Assembly (NCBI GenBank): GCA_029718625.1
Contig: CM056376.1
Coordinates: forward strand, 20,719,091-20,783,090
Length of the DNA: 64,000 bases
Direction of reading: 5' to 3'
Origin: Synaphobranchus kaupii
Lineage: Eukaryota; Chordata; Actinopteri; Anguilliformes; Synaphobranchidae
A model generated the notes under the pieces. That model saw only the letters and a list, made by a program, of their open reading frames with translations, did not search any database and was not told where the DNA came from. Below are positions 26,274 through 39,149 of the stretch, piece by piece. Position numbers and translations under genes: made by a program. Within the stretch, counting starts at the first letter, position 1. Every line of letters begins with the position of its first letter.

Positions 26274-26628
26274 AGATTTTATTATTTCCCAACTGACCTA
26301 CATAATTTAGTGCAGTATGAAGGTAACAGCTCTGTAATTTTCTTTGACACACTCAATAATTCTTGCCTGGTATACCTACTTCTGATTTCCTGCCTCCACA
26401 GTAATTTAAGTCCAAGGTGAATTGTGAATTGACAGCCTGGTGATGGCCATGACATCAGGCTTTTCTCTCTCAGGGCTTTGTCTACATCAATGTAACTTGG
26501 GTGAAAGAAATGGCATTTTACAAAATACAATACAAGTTTGAGATGCAAAGAGGACTTCCACTTTATACAAAACGTATTTATCTAAATATAAGCGCTGCAA
26601 CAAATCTATTCTAACTGAAGGTCTAGAA

Positions 26629-26834
26629 CAGGGGTAGGGAACCCTGGTCCTGGAGAGCCGCAGGGTCTTCTGGTTTTTGTTTTCACCTTAAATACAGCAA
26701 CTACTTAAACCAAAGAAACCAGGTGAGGTGAGTTAACTCTGTAATCAACTGCTTTAATTGATCAATTAAGTGGGGAGTAACAACGAAAACCAGCAGACCC
26801 TGCAGCTCTCCAGGACCAGGGTTCCCTACCCCTG
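26629..26834. mobile_element. 206-bp hAT-type MITE with 8-bp target duplication
   Basis: Ends are CAGGGGTAGGGAACCCTGGT and its inverse ACCAGGGTTCCCTACCCCTG. Inverted similarity continues inward (CCTGGAGAGC and GCTCTCCAGG). It is flanked by GTCTAGAA (26,621-26,628) and GTCTTGAA (26,835-26,842), an 8-bp target duplication with one mismatch. CAGGGG ends, 8-bp duplication and small size are typical of hAT MITEs. Non-coding. Confidence 0.88.
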
Positions 26835-26842
26835 GTCTTGAA

Positions 26843-29800
26843 TGAAAGTTTAGTTATACTTTTAGAATGTACGTAACTGATTGCCAACTATGCAGAAGTA
26901 CCAAAGCATGTTTATATGAAAGCAGTAGAAAAGTATGTATAATTGTCTCAAAATAGCCAAGACAACCATTTAAGAAAATTTATAGTACTGAATATTATGG
27001 AAATTTAAGAGAACAAAGCCCCCCCCCCCCCCTTGAATAACCAAAGCATTGTGGATGCATCTTGCATCTCAGAGCAATAATATGTGTTGTGTTGTATTTC
27101 ACAAGCTAGCTAGAAATAGGTTTTATTGTATTTATGACTCCATCATTAAAGGCAGAATATGATGTAGCGCCATGCTAAAAAATATTTGGAAAGAATTCTT
27201 ATTTTGCACCGTGCCAAAAATATCTGATTGCCACTTGTGTAAGAAACAATATAACCTAAGTAAAAAATAAAGTTGAAGAAAATACATTTCTTCAAGCATT
27301 TTTTCACATCCTATACACCTTGCTAGTAAATAATACAACACAAGTGTGATCAGGCATGCACGTCATTTTGTCTTCAGAGACCTGTCCTAAAAATCCCTGG
27401 TTTCAAAAAATCTGTTTCTTTGGGCTCTCCTATTTCTGTACACTTTTGTTGTTCTGTTTTCTTTTTTAAGAATCTGACGGCAGAACTGCCCCCTTTCCTC
27501 GCTACGCCATTAACCGTGCTAACAACAGCTCTCTGACTGCCACATCTGACAACTTGCCTTTCCAGCCAAGTGCGACTCTTCAAAGTAGTGACAAAGATTT
27601 CTTTTGGGCGAAATTGCCAGACAATTACGAACAACAGCATGGGGTTGAATTCAATTAATTTTGTTGCCATAAACATTTCATTACGCTTCTAGCAGGTTGA
27701 TAAACAGATGTGAGATGATGTTACTATTGTTAAGGATTGATTGAAGATGTCTGCAGTGCATCATTTAAGTCTGTGGTATATTTATTTGAGATTGGGGGTG
27801 GTGATTATACAAGTAGAGCGTTCTCTAGCATGCTCGGATTATAGAGACACAGTTAATCCCACGCACCAGTCAAATGCTGCTCTTTTTTCAAACGTGAAGC
27901 CTTGTCATACGTAGGTCCTGTTTTTTCTGTTACTTTCAGAATAAAATTGGAAATTAGTGAATTACATCATTTGACACATTGCCGTGTTTTGATATCTATA
28001 AGGCAAAAAGCCAAAGATGGGTACAGAGGAGTTTTGGGACATTTATATATTGTGTTTGCTCTACTAATGGGACACTGCTAATAAAGCATGCATTTGTGAT
28101 ACTCTGAAATTGTATGGATATCATATTATAACTATATGCATTTATCCAGTTTGTGTCAAGTAGCATAACAAGAATCTGCAAAGTAAAGATCCACTAAGAG
28201 GAAAAGGAAACAAAACAAACCAAATACATTCAGAAAAATAAGATAATTATATATACAGTATTTATGATATACAGTTTAAGGAACTGAGACAACCTTTTTT
28301 ATTTTAGTTATGTTGGCAAACAGGTAGTGAACAAGGAACAGAAGAAACAGTGCTCCAAAAGTGAAGGTGGTTCCATAATGGTGTGGGACTTGTCTTCCTG
28401 GCTGATGTCCATTGTTACTTAAGGGTACTGAACAGCCATTTTCACCCTACTCTAAAGCATTTCTATCACGCAGAGGTATCTTTTAAGATTTTAGAAGCGC
28501 GAGTAGCCGCCAAATGGTTTGAGGAGCGAGTATTGTGTGAGTATTCTGACTCTGCTGATTTAAGTCCCCGCAATAAGAGGACGTTCTGATACACCTTAGC
28601 CATGGAAAAAGTATCTCCAGGGCTTATAGGCAGATCTCCAGGGCTTATAGGCCGATAGACTGCGGAGTTTAACTTACCATGTTTCCATGTAGGGACACAC
28701 ATAACATCCCTTCAGTGGTGAGAGACAATGAGTCTAAGGTCAGTCCTCCTCCCAAACACCCCTCTCCAGAGACTGGCCTTAACCCCCAAGATGTATTCAG
28801 TTTCACACGATCTACAGCACACCTACTGATGTGACATGCATCGACCAGCTCACCTGCTTTGTATTTTTTTAAAAGCGTCAACAGACCCCACATACACACA
28901 ACAACACTGTCTCGACCAAGACAAATCAGTATCAGTGAGATACTCCACAATGACAGTTGGAGAGGGCACTTGAGCCTGTGTGCCAATCATTGGAAGCTGA
29001 TTGGGAGCCAACTGTGATGAGCCCCTGACTTGTGGCTCAGATTCCCTTCCTTAAAATGTGTTACTTAAAGCTGAGGACAAAAGGCCTTTCTGAGAGAGAT
29101 TGAATATGTCTAGTCCAGTGATCAGTATTAAGAAACTAACTGAAATAAGTGGCAAACATTTCCATGTTTCTCCACAGTGAGAATACTTTTTGGTGCTTGC
29201 TGAAATTAATTATGAAAGCATCTCAATTTAAAGCAAAAGTCAAAGTTGCTTCAACTTGTTACTCCGTGGACAAAGGACACTGCAGTTATGATAAACAGAG
29301 GTCTAAACCTGCCACTGCCCAGTGGGAATAGGTAAGCTTATAAAGCCTTTTATGATGAGAAGCTTTGCTCTCAAGCGTCCTCTGACGTTTCTCCTAATTT
29401 GGCTCAGACGGATTGCAGACCCTCCCTAATGTCTCTGTTGAAGAGTCCAAATGTCTGCCGGACTGGTAATTGTTTTATCAGGGCACTGTCATCTGGAAAT
29501 GTAATTATCCAGCAATCTGCCCAGAATTACAGAGACACCAGGTCGTTAATACTAGGAGGGAGGGAATAGGGCCCTTAATTAATTCATCTTTGTAGAGGGA
29601 CAAGGTCTCTGTTATATGTCACCCACAAATCATCAGTAAACTATATGGTTTTCATTCTAAATATCTCCAGGCACACTTTAAACAAAATATGTATTTCCTT
29701 TTATTAAGCATGTACAACAACTTCATTAAATTGGTGGTGCCTAGATGGGGCTGAATGGTCTGTTCTCATCGTCAAGCAAAAAACAAAGATGATGCTTTCT

Positions 29801-30863
29801 GACAAATTACCTACTATTCTATGGAAAAGGCTTTTCTCAAATTTATTGTAACCCAAGTGGTGTCACTTAATATAAACCCTCTGAGCAAAGATCCTGCAAA
29901 TAAGCTGATAAACCTGATTTGTAATGATGTTAATCTATCGCAAAATTCCACTCACTGACTATAACTTATGATTCCTCTTTCACAAAGAAAATTAATTTCC
30001 CTATGAATACTGTAACTTTTTATTTTATTTTATTTTTTTATCTAACAAGGTAACACTGTGCATGTGGTATTAGTAGACAGCGCCAAAGGCCATCAATACA
30101 CACGACATGCATACGTAAACGGTGTTAATCTTCCCGTCAGAATTTCTGGGTTCATCCGTGGTTAATTTTTACCATGCCTGAGGTCAGTAGTTAACCTTGT
30201 CCAATGAAACCTCAGTATCATTGCATTTTCTTTGTTATGAGTAGGCTACTGTTGGCAAGGCAGCAGAGCCTTTCCCTGATTCAAACCCCAGCAGAATCCT
30301 CAGTCCAGATGAAATCAGTATTATTGCCATTGCAAAGTGGTGTGACCTGAACCAAACCAATTCAAACCAATTTTAAATGGAGCTCATGTTTGTCATCGTC
30401 CTTTACTTACTGACATACTGTGTTTGTTTTGTTTCGGGCATATGGGGGATATGGATGTGTGACAGATTTATGGTTTGCCTTGGAACAAACAGAACCAACA
30501 ATTTCCTTGTTCAATACACAAAACAGTGTCAATTTCTCCAGCAAAAACAAATGTACAGGCATATGAAAGACAAATAGACAGCAGAAAAACTAGGAATTTG
30601 AAGTCTCTCAGTGTTGTAAGGTAAGAGCTTATAATTAGATTTTTATACAGATTTACACATTTGCAAAGTATCCATGAGTGCTGTGTAATGGCACTCTTGA
30701 AGCCACCACTGATATTCTGAGTCCTCTTGACAGAGCGAATAAAAACAACTGCAATAAAAAAGAAAATCAATAAATTGGGATTTAAAAAAAAAAATCCCCA
30801 TTTAACCATTTACTTATAGAAGAAAAAAGATAGTCGTACAATTTTGCAAATCTTACTATGTCG
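26843..30863. other. Low-copy intergenic block
   Basis: No supported gene. Contains a poly-C run (27,019-27,032) and a tandem pair of ATCTCCAGGGCTTATAGGC at about 28,611-28,655. 29,390-29,640 is of balanced composition and could be a conserved noncoding element, but this was not tested. Confidence 0.45.
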
Positions 30864-31316
30864 TACAAACCCCAATTCCAAAAAAGTTGGGACAGTATGT
30901 AAAATGTACATAAAAGCAGAAAGCAGTGATTTGTAAATTCTCTTACATATATTTAATTGAAAACAGTACAAAGAAAATATATTCAATGTTTCACCTTATC
31001 AACTTTATTGATTTTTGTAAATATACGCTAATTCTGAATTTGATGCCTGCAACATGTTCCAAAAAATTTCAGTAAACTTCTCTCTTAAAAACTACGTAGA
31101 CAATGGTCATGTACCTCTGGATAATTTCATCTATAAAAGTTGTGTCATTTGGATGTTACAGGCATCAAATTCAGAACTAGCATATATTTACAAAAATCAA
31201 TAAAGTTGATAAGGTAAAACATTAAATATATTTTCTTTGTACTGTTTTCAATTAAATATATGTAAAAGAGAATTTACAAATCACTGTTTTCTGCTTTTAT
31301 GGAATTGGGGTTTGTA
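30864..31316. mobile_element. Palindromic mariner-type MITE with captured flanking DNA at its centre
   Basis: Ends are TACAAACCCCAATTCC and GGAATTGGGGTTTGTA, consistent with a TA target site. The arms are inverted copies, for example CTTATCAACTTTATTGATTT against AAATCAATAAAGTTGATAAG. The left arm keeps a segment of about 40 bp near the tip (AAAAAGTTGGGACAGTATG) that the right arm has lost. The centre, 31,068-31,148, is not MITE-like. It is a copy of sequence at 31,448-31,528. Confidence 0.85.
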
Positions 31317-31447
31317 CATTTCAATTAAATAGTTCTACTTGCACCATATGAAAAAAGTTAAAGTCCAAACTGTGTATGATAATATCAAGTTGTGCCTGCT
31401 GGAAATTTGTATACTAATTGGTGATGGCAGCAGGATGTCTGGGTAGA

Positions 31448-31528
31448 TTCAGTAAACTTCTCTCTTAAAAACTACGTAGACAATGGTCATGTACCTCTGG
31501 ATAATTTCATCTATGAAAGTTGGGTCAT
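31448..31528. repeat. 81-bp direct repeat of the MITE centre
   Basis: Matches 31,068-31,148 with two differences that I can see (31,515 and 31,523), at an offset of exactly 380 bp. See the finding on templated capture. Confidence 0.9.
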
Positions 31529-34500
31529 ATGCTGAAAACTAGGCTTAACAGAAATTATAGTAATTGAAGTAGTAATGACCTGTAAGGCAACAGCAATAAA
31601 AGAGTTACTTTTATTTCACTGGGGCACAACAAGAATTTGGGTAGGTTTGTTTTGGTTTGATTGAATCACATTTGCCCTTAAAGTGGCTAAGTGAGTTTCA
31701 TTGAATCCAATAGTAAGTCTTTTTCCATGAGGGTGAACACTATATTTTCCACCTATTTTGGCTATAACTGATGCCTTTGCTGTGCTCTCAAATTCAGTGC
31801 TAGGTTGGAACTTGTTATATACATCCCAGAAAGGGCAGTCTCGCAACAAAATTAATTTCAACAAAGCTTGTATTTCTTTTCTCGGGTGCAAAAATGCAAT
31901 CTGTGGAAAAAATGAAATGAAAGGATATGGGGGAGTTATCTTTTATTGGAATCAATGGAGTAAGGATACATGGTGACAATTTCCCCAAAGTCAGCATGTT
32001 TCATATTGTATTCCTGCCATGCAACCATCAGAAGATGGGAACTGTATCGCCCGAATGAAAAATCCTCAGAAGAGAGATTCAAAACACATTGAGAGAAATG
32101 ATAAGAGAAAAATGTCGCTTTTGCTTAATAAACATTCTGCTTACTTTTCAGAGCAGATGCAGGCCCAGTTGGAGGGAAAATTCAGTTGAAAAATGTTTTA
32201 ATTAATTGAGCTCCAGTCTTTTAAAGAGAGCAGTGCAGCTCCTATGCAGGCATTGAAACTCAACGAATACAGTATGTCCTCTTGGTGCGTATCGCGTTTG
32301 TGCCTCCATTTTGTGATGCACTGTCAAACGTAATACCATTTTGTTTTCAAAATAAACTTGTCACTTTTTCATTTTAGGCATTTTCATTTTAGGTCTTTTC
32401 TCCTCACTGTCTTCTATAATACAGTTCTTTCAACTGAAAAATGTATATTGTTATCAAAAATACCTGAAGCCTTAAGCAGAGGCAAAGTCTATCGAAAGAA
32501 TGAATCTTTCAATCAATCTGGAGCGAAGGGTGAAGAAGACAGCATTTTAGAAATCAGTGCAGTAGAAGAAAAGGAGCCATTTAGACATAAATACATGGGC
32601 GGCTCACATAAACAATGAATGATACCAAACTCAAAAAGAAGTGACTCTATCATTCTGAGATTCCCGTCATTTCATTTTAGAAATAAAGAAACCTTCTGCT
32701 GCAGACTACAAATGAAAAAGACTAAATTGCACCCTATTGAAGTTCTGTAGGCACAAGCTTAGTTTCCTCTTTTTTCTTTTGTTTGCATTCAAGTCTGGGC
32801 TCACTGAAACATATTCATAGAACATTTCAAAGTATTGCACTGTGAAACTGAATGAGATCCCCAAGATCAAGCTCTTGATGACAATTTAGGAAATTTTGGG
32901 GGCGGGGGTGTTCTCATCCCGAATCTCCAACCCTCAAATAACTTCCGACATGACCAAAGTTAAAAGGATCTCACTGAGGGCTGGTTGAGGTTTTGCTTGA
33001 GGTGACTGGCTCATTTTATTTCTCCCACAAACATGCGCTTTCCTGCGGAGTCTCTATCCATCCTTGTGATGGGAGATGTGTCTGTGCTCAGTGTCACGTT
33101 GCAAAGAATTAGGGTAGGAAGTGCAGAGTCAGCAGCTGCCCCTGCTTTCCACGATATGTCCCTTCTGTCATCTCCTTAAAGGTTACAACCAATGCTTCAA
33201 GTGAGCCAGGACGGAGAGGGCAGAGGTTCCAATGCACACGCATGCACAGCCCAAAATGCAACTAGAGTAGAGCTGTGAGCAAACAAACCCCAGGGAAAGT
33301 GTTTTGGTTGTCTATACTATGAATGTATCAATCCTATACTTGGTACGTACAAAATTCAAATTCACGCTTTCTCTGGGATTCGCTACCAAATGCGTAAACA
33401 GTGTTCATGAAATAATTTAGAGCATTTTAGATATTAAACAATCGTTTCGCGACAAACTACTGATCATTTTCGAGTTTCTACGTGAGAGTCTTATGGGATT
33501 GCAGATGTTTTTCAGTGACGTGTACAGGTATTCAATTATAAATGAGAAACCAATGGCAGGCCAAGGGTGTATGGATACCCAAAAAGCTTGTATCATTGGG
33601 TAGGCTGTGCAGTGATGTGAATAGTGTGGAATGCTCAGCAGTCTGCCGTGCTGTTATCGTCTTCCTTTATCTTAGAGTACTTCCAAACCACTGACATTTT
33701 CTTCTCTCCGTCAGTATCAGGTCTGGGTATTGGAACATTTTTCTGAGTACGAGTAGAGTACACAAGGGCAGTTTCAAACCCAATACCAGTATCAGTGCTT
33801 CCTAATTAAGGTCATTAATGTGAAGTAAGACCATTTTTTGAATTATAAAATCATTGGTATACCCGGGACAGTTTGAATAAGCTGGTTAACGTGATGTGAT
33901 GTCAGTTGAACAAACAGCCAGATAGTACCTAAAAATGTCAAGCCTTAATTATCCATGAAAATATGAGCCATGGTTTTAGATTGAACCTGTGACTGACTTT
34001 TGACTGAAAATTCTGCACAGGAGAACATTCAGGTTGAATAATGCTTAACAGGAAGAGCAGGCCCTTTAGCCCATCTAGGCTCATCATTCAGAATTCAATC
34101 TTGAGAGCATTTATCACTCCAAGGACATCACCAGCCATATAACAAGCCATATATGCTCTCATCTCTTCTGTGCATGCTACAACCATTAGTCACAAATCAA
34201 ATCTCAAACTCTGGTTCACAGAACCAGTCTAACCAGTTAATGAGTATAATTATATAATTCCCTGGTGAGTGAAATGTCTTACTTTTAGCTTATGGCTGAA
34301 TTATATTTGCAAATATAATTTACCAGGAAACCAGCAATTGATAGTATAATTATTGTGGAATGTAGAATGAAAATACAAGTTGCATTTATATTTGCATGAG
34401 ATCACTCCAAAGGTCAGTTGTCAATCAGACCGTGGCACTCTTTAGGTGCCACAATGCTTCACTCTCATCCTTTCCTGTCTGGAGACTGGAGACTTTCTGA

Positions 34501-37500
34501 CAACCACCTAATAGGGTATATTCACTGTGCATTTCAAATTCTTGTTTACTATACTTCAAGGCAACAAAATAAATTAATAAAAAACACCAAACTTGTACCA
34601 AAATTAGGTAGAATATTCAATAACCCTTCATGGCTGCTATTGAGCAATTTCACCTTCACAGTTAGTCTTGAAATGTTTCTTGGTTTTCTTTGAAGTGCCT
34701 TTTAGTTTAATTGCGAGGTGGAAAATAGTTTTTTTTCCTACCCTGTAAGTATAGGGTGAAAAATCAACGCTAAAAATTCAAAGCTACCCATAAACCCTCA
34801 TATCCACTTATTCCTCTGTACTTCCAAATGGCAGTACAATCAATTACATATATTTACTGTGGGGGCGAAAATGTGCCTTTTCTCTGTAGCTTATGTAGCT
34901 GGTATATAAACCAACTTATATACTTTTTCTAGGTACATGTTCATAGTCTTGCCCTATGTATATTTTTGTATAATTGCATACTTTGTTTTTGCAGACTCCT
35001 GTCCTATATACTTTTTCCACATATTTATGTCACTTAACATTTGATACACTGTATACAGAATAGGCCACTCGTACAGAAATTTAATATATTTGAAAATATA
35101 TTTTAATAATATATTACCAATATATTACTTCACTGATGAAAATAAAATTACTGCCACTTAAAGATGTTTTAAGAAACTGATTGCCCTCTTTTTCCTCCCA
35201 TTGGGTTTAAACAGTGGTGCAGAGACAAAGAATTCAGTAACAGGAAAGATCTGCACTCAACATCGCAGTTATGATGAGGCTAATAGATCCAAACATTCAA
35301 GCATATTGCCATCAATGGTGTTGTATGCCGATGGCAGTCTTATATGTATAATGTCGATGTCAATGTCACTTTAAGATACAGCAATACATTACACTGCTGT
35401 GACATATCATTTCCATAATCCATAAAATGTGAATGACTCGAGTTATGGAATAAACTTTCTCTCTTAGAGATACAGAAATAAACTCTCAGGTCAGAAATTC
35501 AATCTTCATTGGATAAAATGATCTTACATGTATATAGTATATTATTCACATGACTTGTCAAAAGTACTCTTGAAAACTAAAGAAAATAGGGCTTAATGAA
35601 AAATAATGGGAAATGGATTGAGTTCATTGCGGGTCAAATGGCAATTGAAGCATTTGTTTGCTTATTGTTTTTCAGGTAATTTGCCTTTCCCACCTTAAGA
35701 GAGACAATTATTTGAGCAGAATTCAAATCATCCTCCAAAACACAGACAAACAATCTATTCCTGACCACAATATATTACTGCCTACCTGAGCGTCTTCATC
35801 ACCAAGCCTTTAAAAGGAAATTAAAAATGACAATAGTAATTTATGCGTACCCTCCCCAACTGTCTCAGCAACCACTATAAAAAGCGACTGCCATTCACAG
35901 GAGTCTCCGAAATGTCAAAAGGTAACAGACTATAGAAAGAAGAAAGAAAAAAAAAGTAAAGATGCCAGTGACTGATGAATGCAGAATCATTCCGAGAGAT
36001 TCTGTCAGCGGCGGCTGGAAGAGGAAATAAAAATTCACCACGCTGCCAGGAGCCTGTGCGGGTTGTCAGCTGTTCAATCATAGCTGCGGTCAAGCAAGAC
36101 CCCTCTCCGGCACCCGATGGGCACCATTTTTATCAGGCCCGCCTTTCTCTGCTATCACGCTCCCAGACGACGCGGACGCGACCCCCTTCCTGCTCCGCTC
36201 ATCAGCAGCGACTTGCTCATATCATAATCATTTCGGTCAAGTAAACATTTTTCATGGCCTATATGCTGTTAATACATCAGTGCACAAAGTGTCCTGGAAG
36301 GGACCAACCTCGACACTACGATTCACCCGTAATTGATAGCCGATGGCAAACAGATCTGTCAAAATTCCTCCTAGCTCTGTTGCACAAAGCACAATTTCTG
36401 TACCGTGTATGCAAAAGTAAACCCGTAGAGCAAGGATGTGAAACCTATTTCCAAAGGGCTGTGTGTTTGCTGGCCGTCTTTTTTTTTTGGTTATTTTTAT
36501 GGGATGGGGGGATCCATTGAATAAACCTAATTTAATTGATCCAGTTAGTAAATTAGATATATGCATTCCCACATATGCTTTCCCCACTATGTCCTGCAGC
36601 AAAATCATTTTTGGACAGGGAACAAGGCTGCTGTTGGGTGACACGCCCTGCTGAAGTTCATTCTCGATGTAGCGACACGCGGCGCGGTGTAGGGTGACAC
36701 ACAGTTAGATGTAGCGTTAGCCAGTGGCAGAGGATTTCAGTTGACAGCTCACCCTGCCGTGTGGACACTGGACATTCAACCCTGCCATCAAAAGTGTATG
36801 TGTATTATTTAGCATAACTATGGCCTTCTGTGCCACCACAGCTATGGAAGTCCAAGCCACAAATGACCTGTGATTTTAAATGTGACAATTTTACAGATAC
36901 ATGCAGCGATATAACCTATAATATTATAAAAAGCTAATATTAAAGTATTTAAATTAGCTATCACCCTGAGGAGAAATATCTGCAGTTCTAGTTGTGTCGA
37001 AAACTCTCAGGAGCTGTACTAGTTTCTCTGTAGCCTATTGTTTGTGTTTCTGGGACTTTTGGAAGTCATAACTTTGTCTAAAAAAACATATATTAATATA
37101 TGAGGTATTTTATGAAAGGACAAAACAATAAAAAAAGAAAAAAGCATTCTGAAACATAAAAAAAAAGGTTTTATGGAGCAGCTCACATATTATTTCTAGA
37201 TGATCTTGGTGCTTAGAAGGCAACATTTTCTCACTTGGAAAGAACGCCCCCTCCCAGCTTATATGACAACAATGCCACTGTTCATATACTCAACTCTAAA
37301 TCATGAGGATGGCTCAGGCTTACCATACGAGTCGATCAACTCATTACAGAAATCTGACAATCAGTGCAGATGTTTGCACAGCATGACACCATAAAACACT
37401 ATCATTGACTGGCAAAGCCTTCCTGTATCCCATGGGCATCAGAAAATGGCCTATTTCTTACAGGGGAACTACAGTAGGTCCCAGTGTGGATGTAAAACAG

Positions 37501-38215
37501 TATAAAATATGGGAAAGACAGACTCATTTAAATAACTTAGATATGCATATATTTAAGGCCTGGGTATTAGGATCTAATGGAAACTAGATCAGATTATACC
37601 AACAGATACTCCCTCAGAGTAAACCATTAAAGAGTGTCAGACTGTGATCCCCAAGACAAGATGGATGAAAGCATGATTAAAATTCAAATCCTGCTCTTAT
37701 CCAGTGCTAAATGACACTTGCTTTTGTTATCCGGGCATGCACATAAAAGCCAGTGTTCCCTCTCATGCCAGAATGCCGCTCCTTCCTTTTATTGATTCAA
37801 CAGATAAATTTCGCTCGGCAACATGAACCAGTGTTCCATTTCACAAAATGAACCCTTCATTTTTCACTGACAAAACATGTACAGTATTTGTGTTACATTT
37901 CAGGAAATCAATTTGGATAACGAAAACCCTGCCTACAGGTGGGTATGAAAACTAGATTCAAATTCTGAAATAGCACAAATTCTACTTGCATTGAAGCTAC
38001 CACCAAAAATGTATAAAACAAATCTAGCAAAGTTCCTGTTAATCAAATTGTGATTTCACCCTGGAAATATATTCAGCCTTTAGGAGGTGATGTGTGGTAC
38101 TCTGGGCAGACATTCTGTAATTGACAGAAATACCTATTTTATTTCTTAATTTCCACACAGCAAAAATGGCGGTGTAATTTTAACACTACTTGTGTACATT
38201 TAACACCCTAGGCAG
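31529..38215. other. Long low-copy block without genes
   Basis: No supported exon, RNA gene or mobile element. A small tandem TTTTCATTTTAGG pair lies near 32,366-32,393. Open frames at 36,252-36,644 (minus strand, 130 codons) and 35,975-36,244 have no recognisable domain. Confidence 0.5.
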
Positions 38216-38620
38216 GCACGGATTAACTAACGATAGGCCCCTGGGCTGCCCACCTTTCTGAGGCCCCTTAATCCCTATACACCATCCAACACACACATAT
38301 GTCAGCATGAAAACAAAACGACTTTATTGTTACTGCATCTCAATGCACCTACACCCAGTGTTCGAATTGTCGTTGAACGCGGGGGAGCGCCGGACCCCTT
38401 GTTAAGGGAAATTGGGAAAACCGTCCCCTTTGTTAAGATATGCAATTCTGTAAAACGAAACGCATTGGGTTCAGTCCAATCACTTATTTTCACTCCTTGC
38501 ATCATTTCCTTGTGTCCTTTCCTCGGTCCTTAGCTCTACCCAGGCCCGGACTGGCCATCTGGCAGTTCTGGCAAATGCCAGAAGGGCCGGTCTGATTTTC
38601 TTCTGTTTCGGGCCGGTGTA
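38216..38620. mobile_element. Possible DNA-transposon fragments
   Basis: Contains CAGGCCCGGACTGGCCATCT followed by GGCAAATGCCAGAAGGGCCG, a 'ggactggccat' type of terminus common in fish repeats. To its left is a GC-rich patch, GAACGCGGGGGAGCGCCGGA. Boundaries and superfamily are not determined. Confidence 0.35.
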
Positions 38621-39141
38621 GCGTAGGCTACAATTCTTCTCAGCGTATAATTTTTCCCGGATACTTCCGGGTCCATCACTCGAACAGGACAAATAACCAA
38701 TCACTGCTCAACTACGAGCGGGAAGTTGAGTACTGTCCAATAAGATAACACTTTTGTTGTGCACGTTTATGAAAAGACGAGCTATCTTTTTGAACCAATC
38801 CGTGGTCAGTAGCTAGCATTCGTGCTACGTAATGCGAGTGTAGAACTAGCTAATAATGTTTATTTACAGGCCAATTGAACAAATACATTGAAAATGATCA
38901 GTTCAGTGCTTGGTGCTAATAGCAAGCGAGACGTAGCTACAGTCAAGCAACGGACCTGGGAAGCTACACTGGTCCGACTGCCTTGTTGCGAGAGAGCAAT
39001 GGAGAGGTAGTTATTATTTTCATATTCTATTCATTTGTGGCTTGGTCATATATTGATTGGTCATGTAAAGGCATGTAAAGCTGGCGTGTGTTTTTGGCCG
39101 ACGCACGTGAATAGATGTGATTGTGACCATAGACTATGCCC
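38621..39141. other. Intergenic, nothing recognised
   Basis: No supported feature. Ends at the hAT target duplication (39,142-39,149). Confidence 0.5.
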
Positions 39142-39149
39142 TAACAAAT

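Noticed and set aside
36252..36644. 130-codon minus-strand frame
   Set aside because: No recognisable domain, no splice or start context, and an overlapping plus-strand frame is open too.
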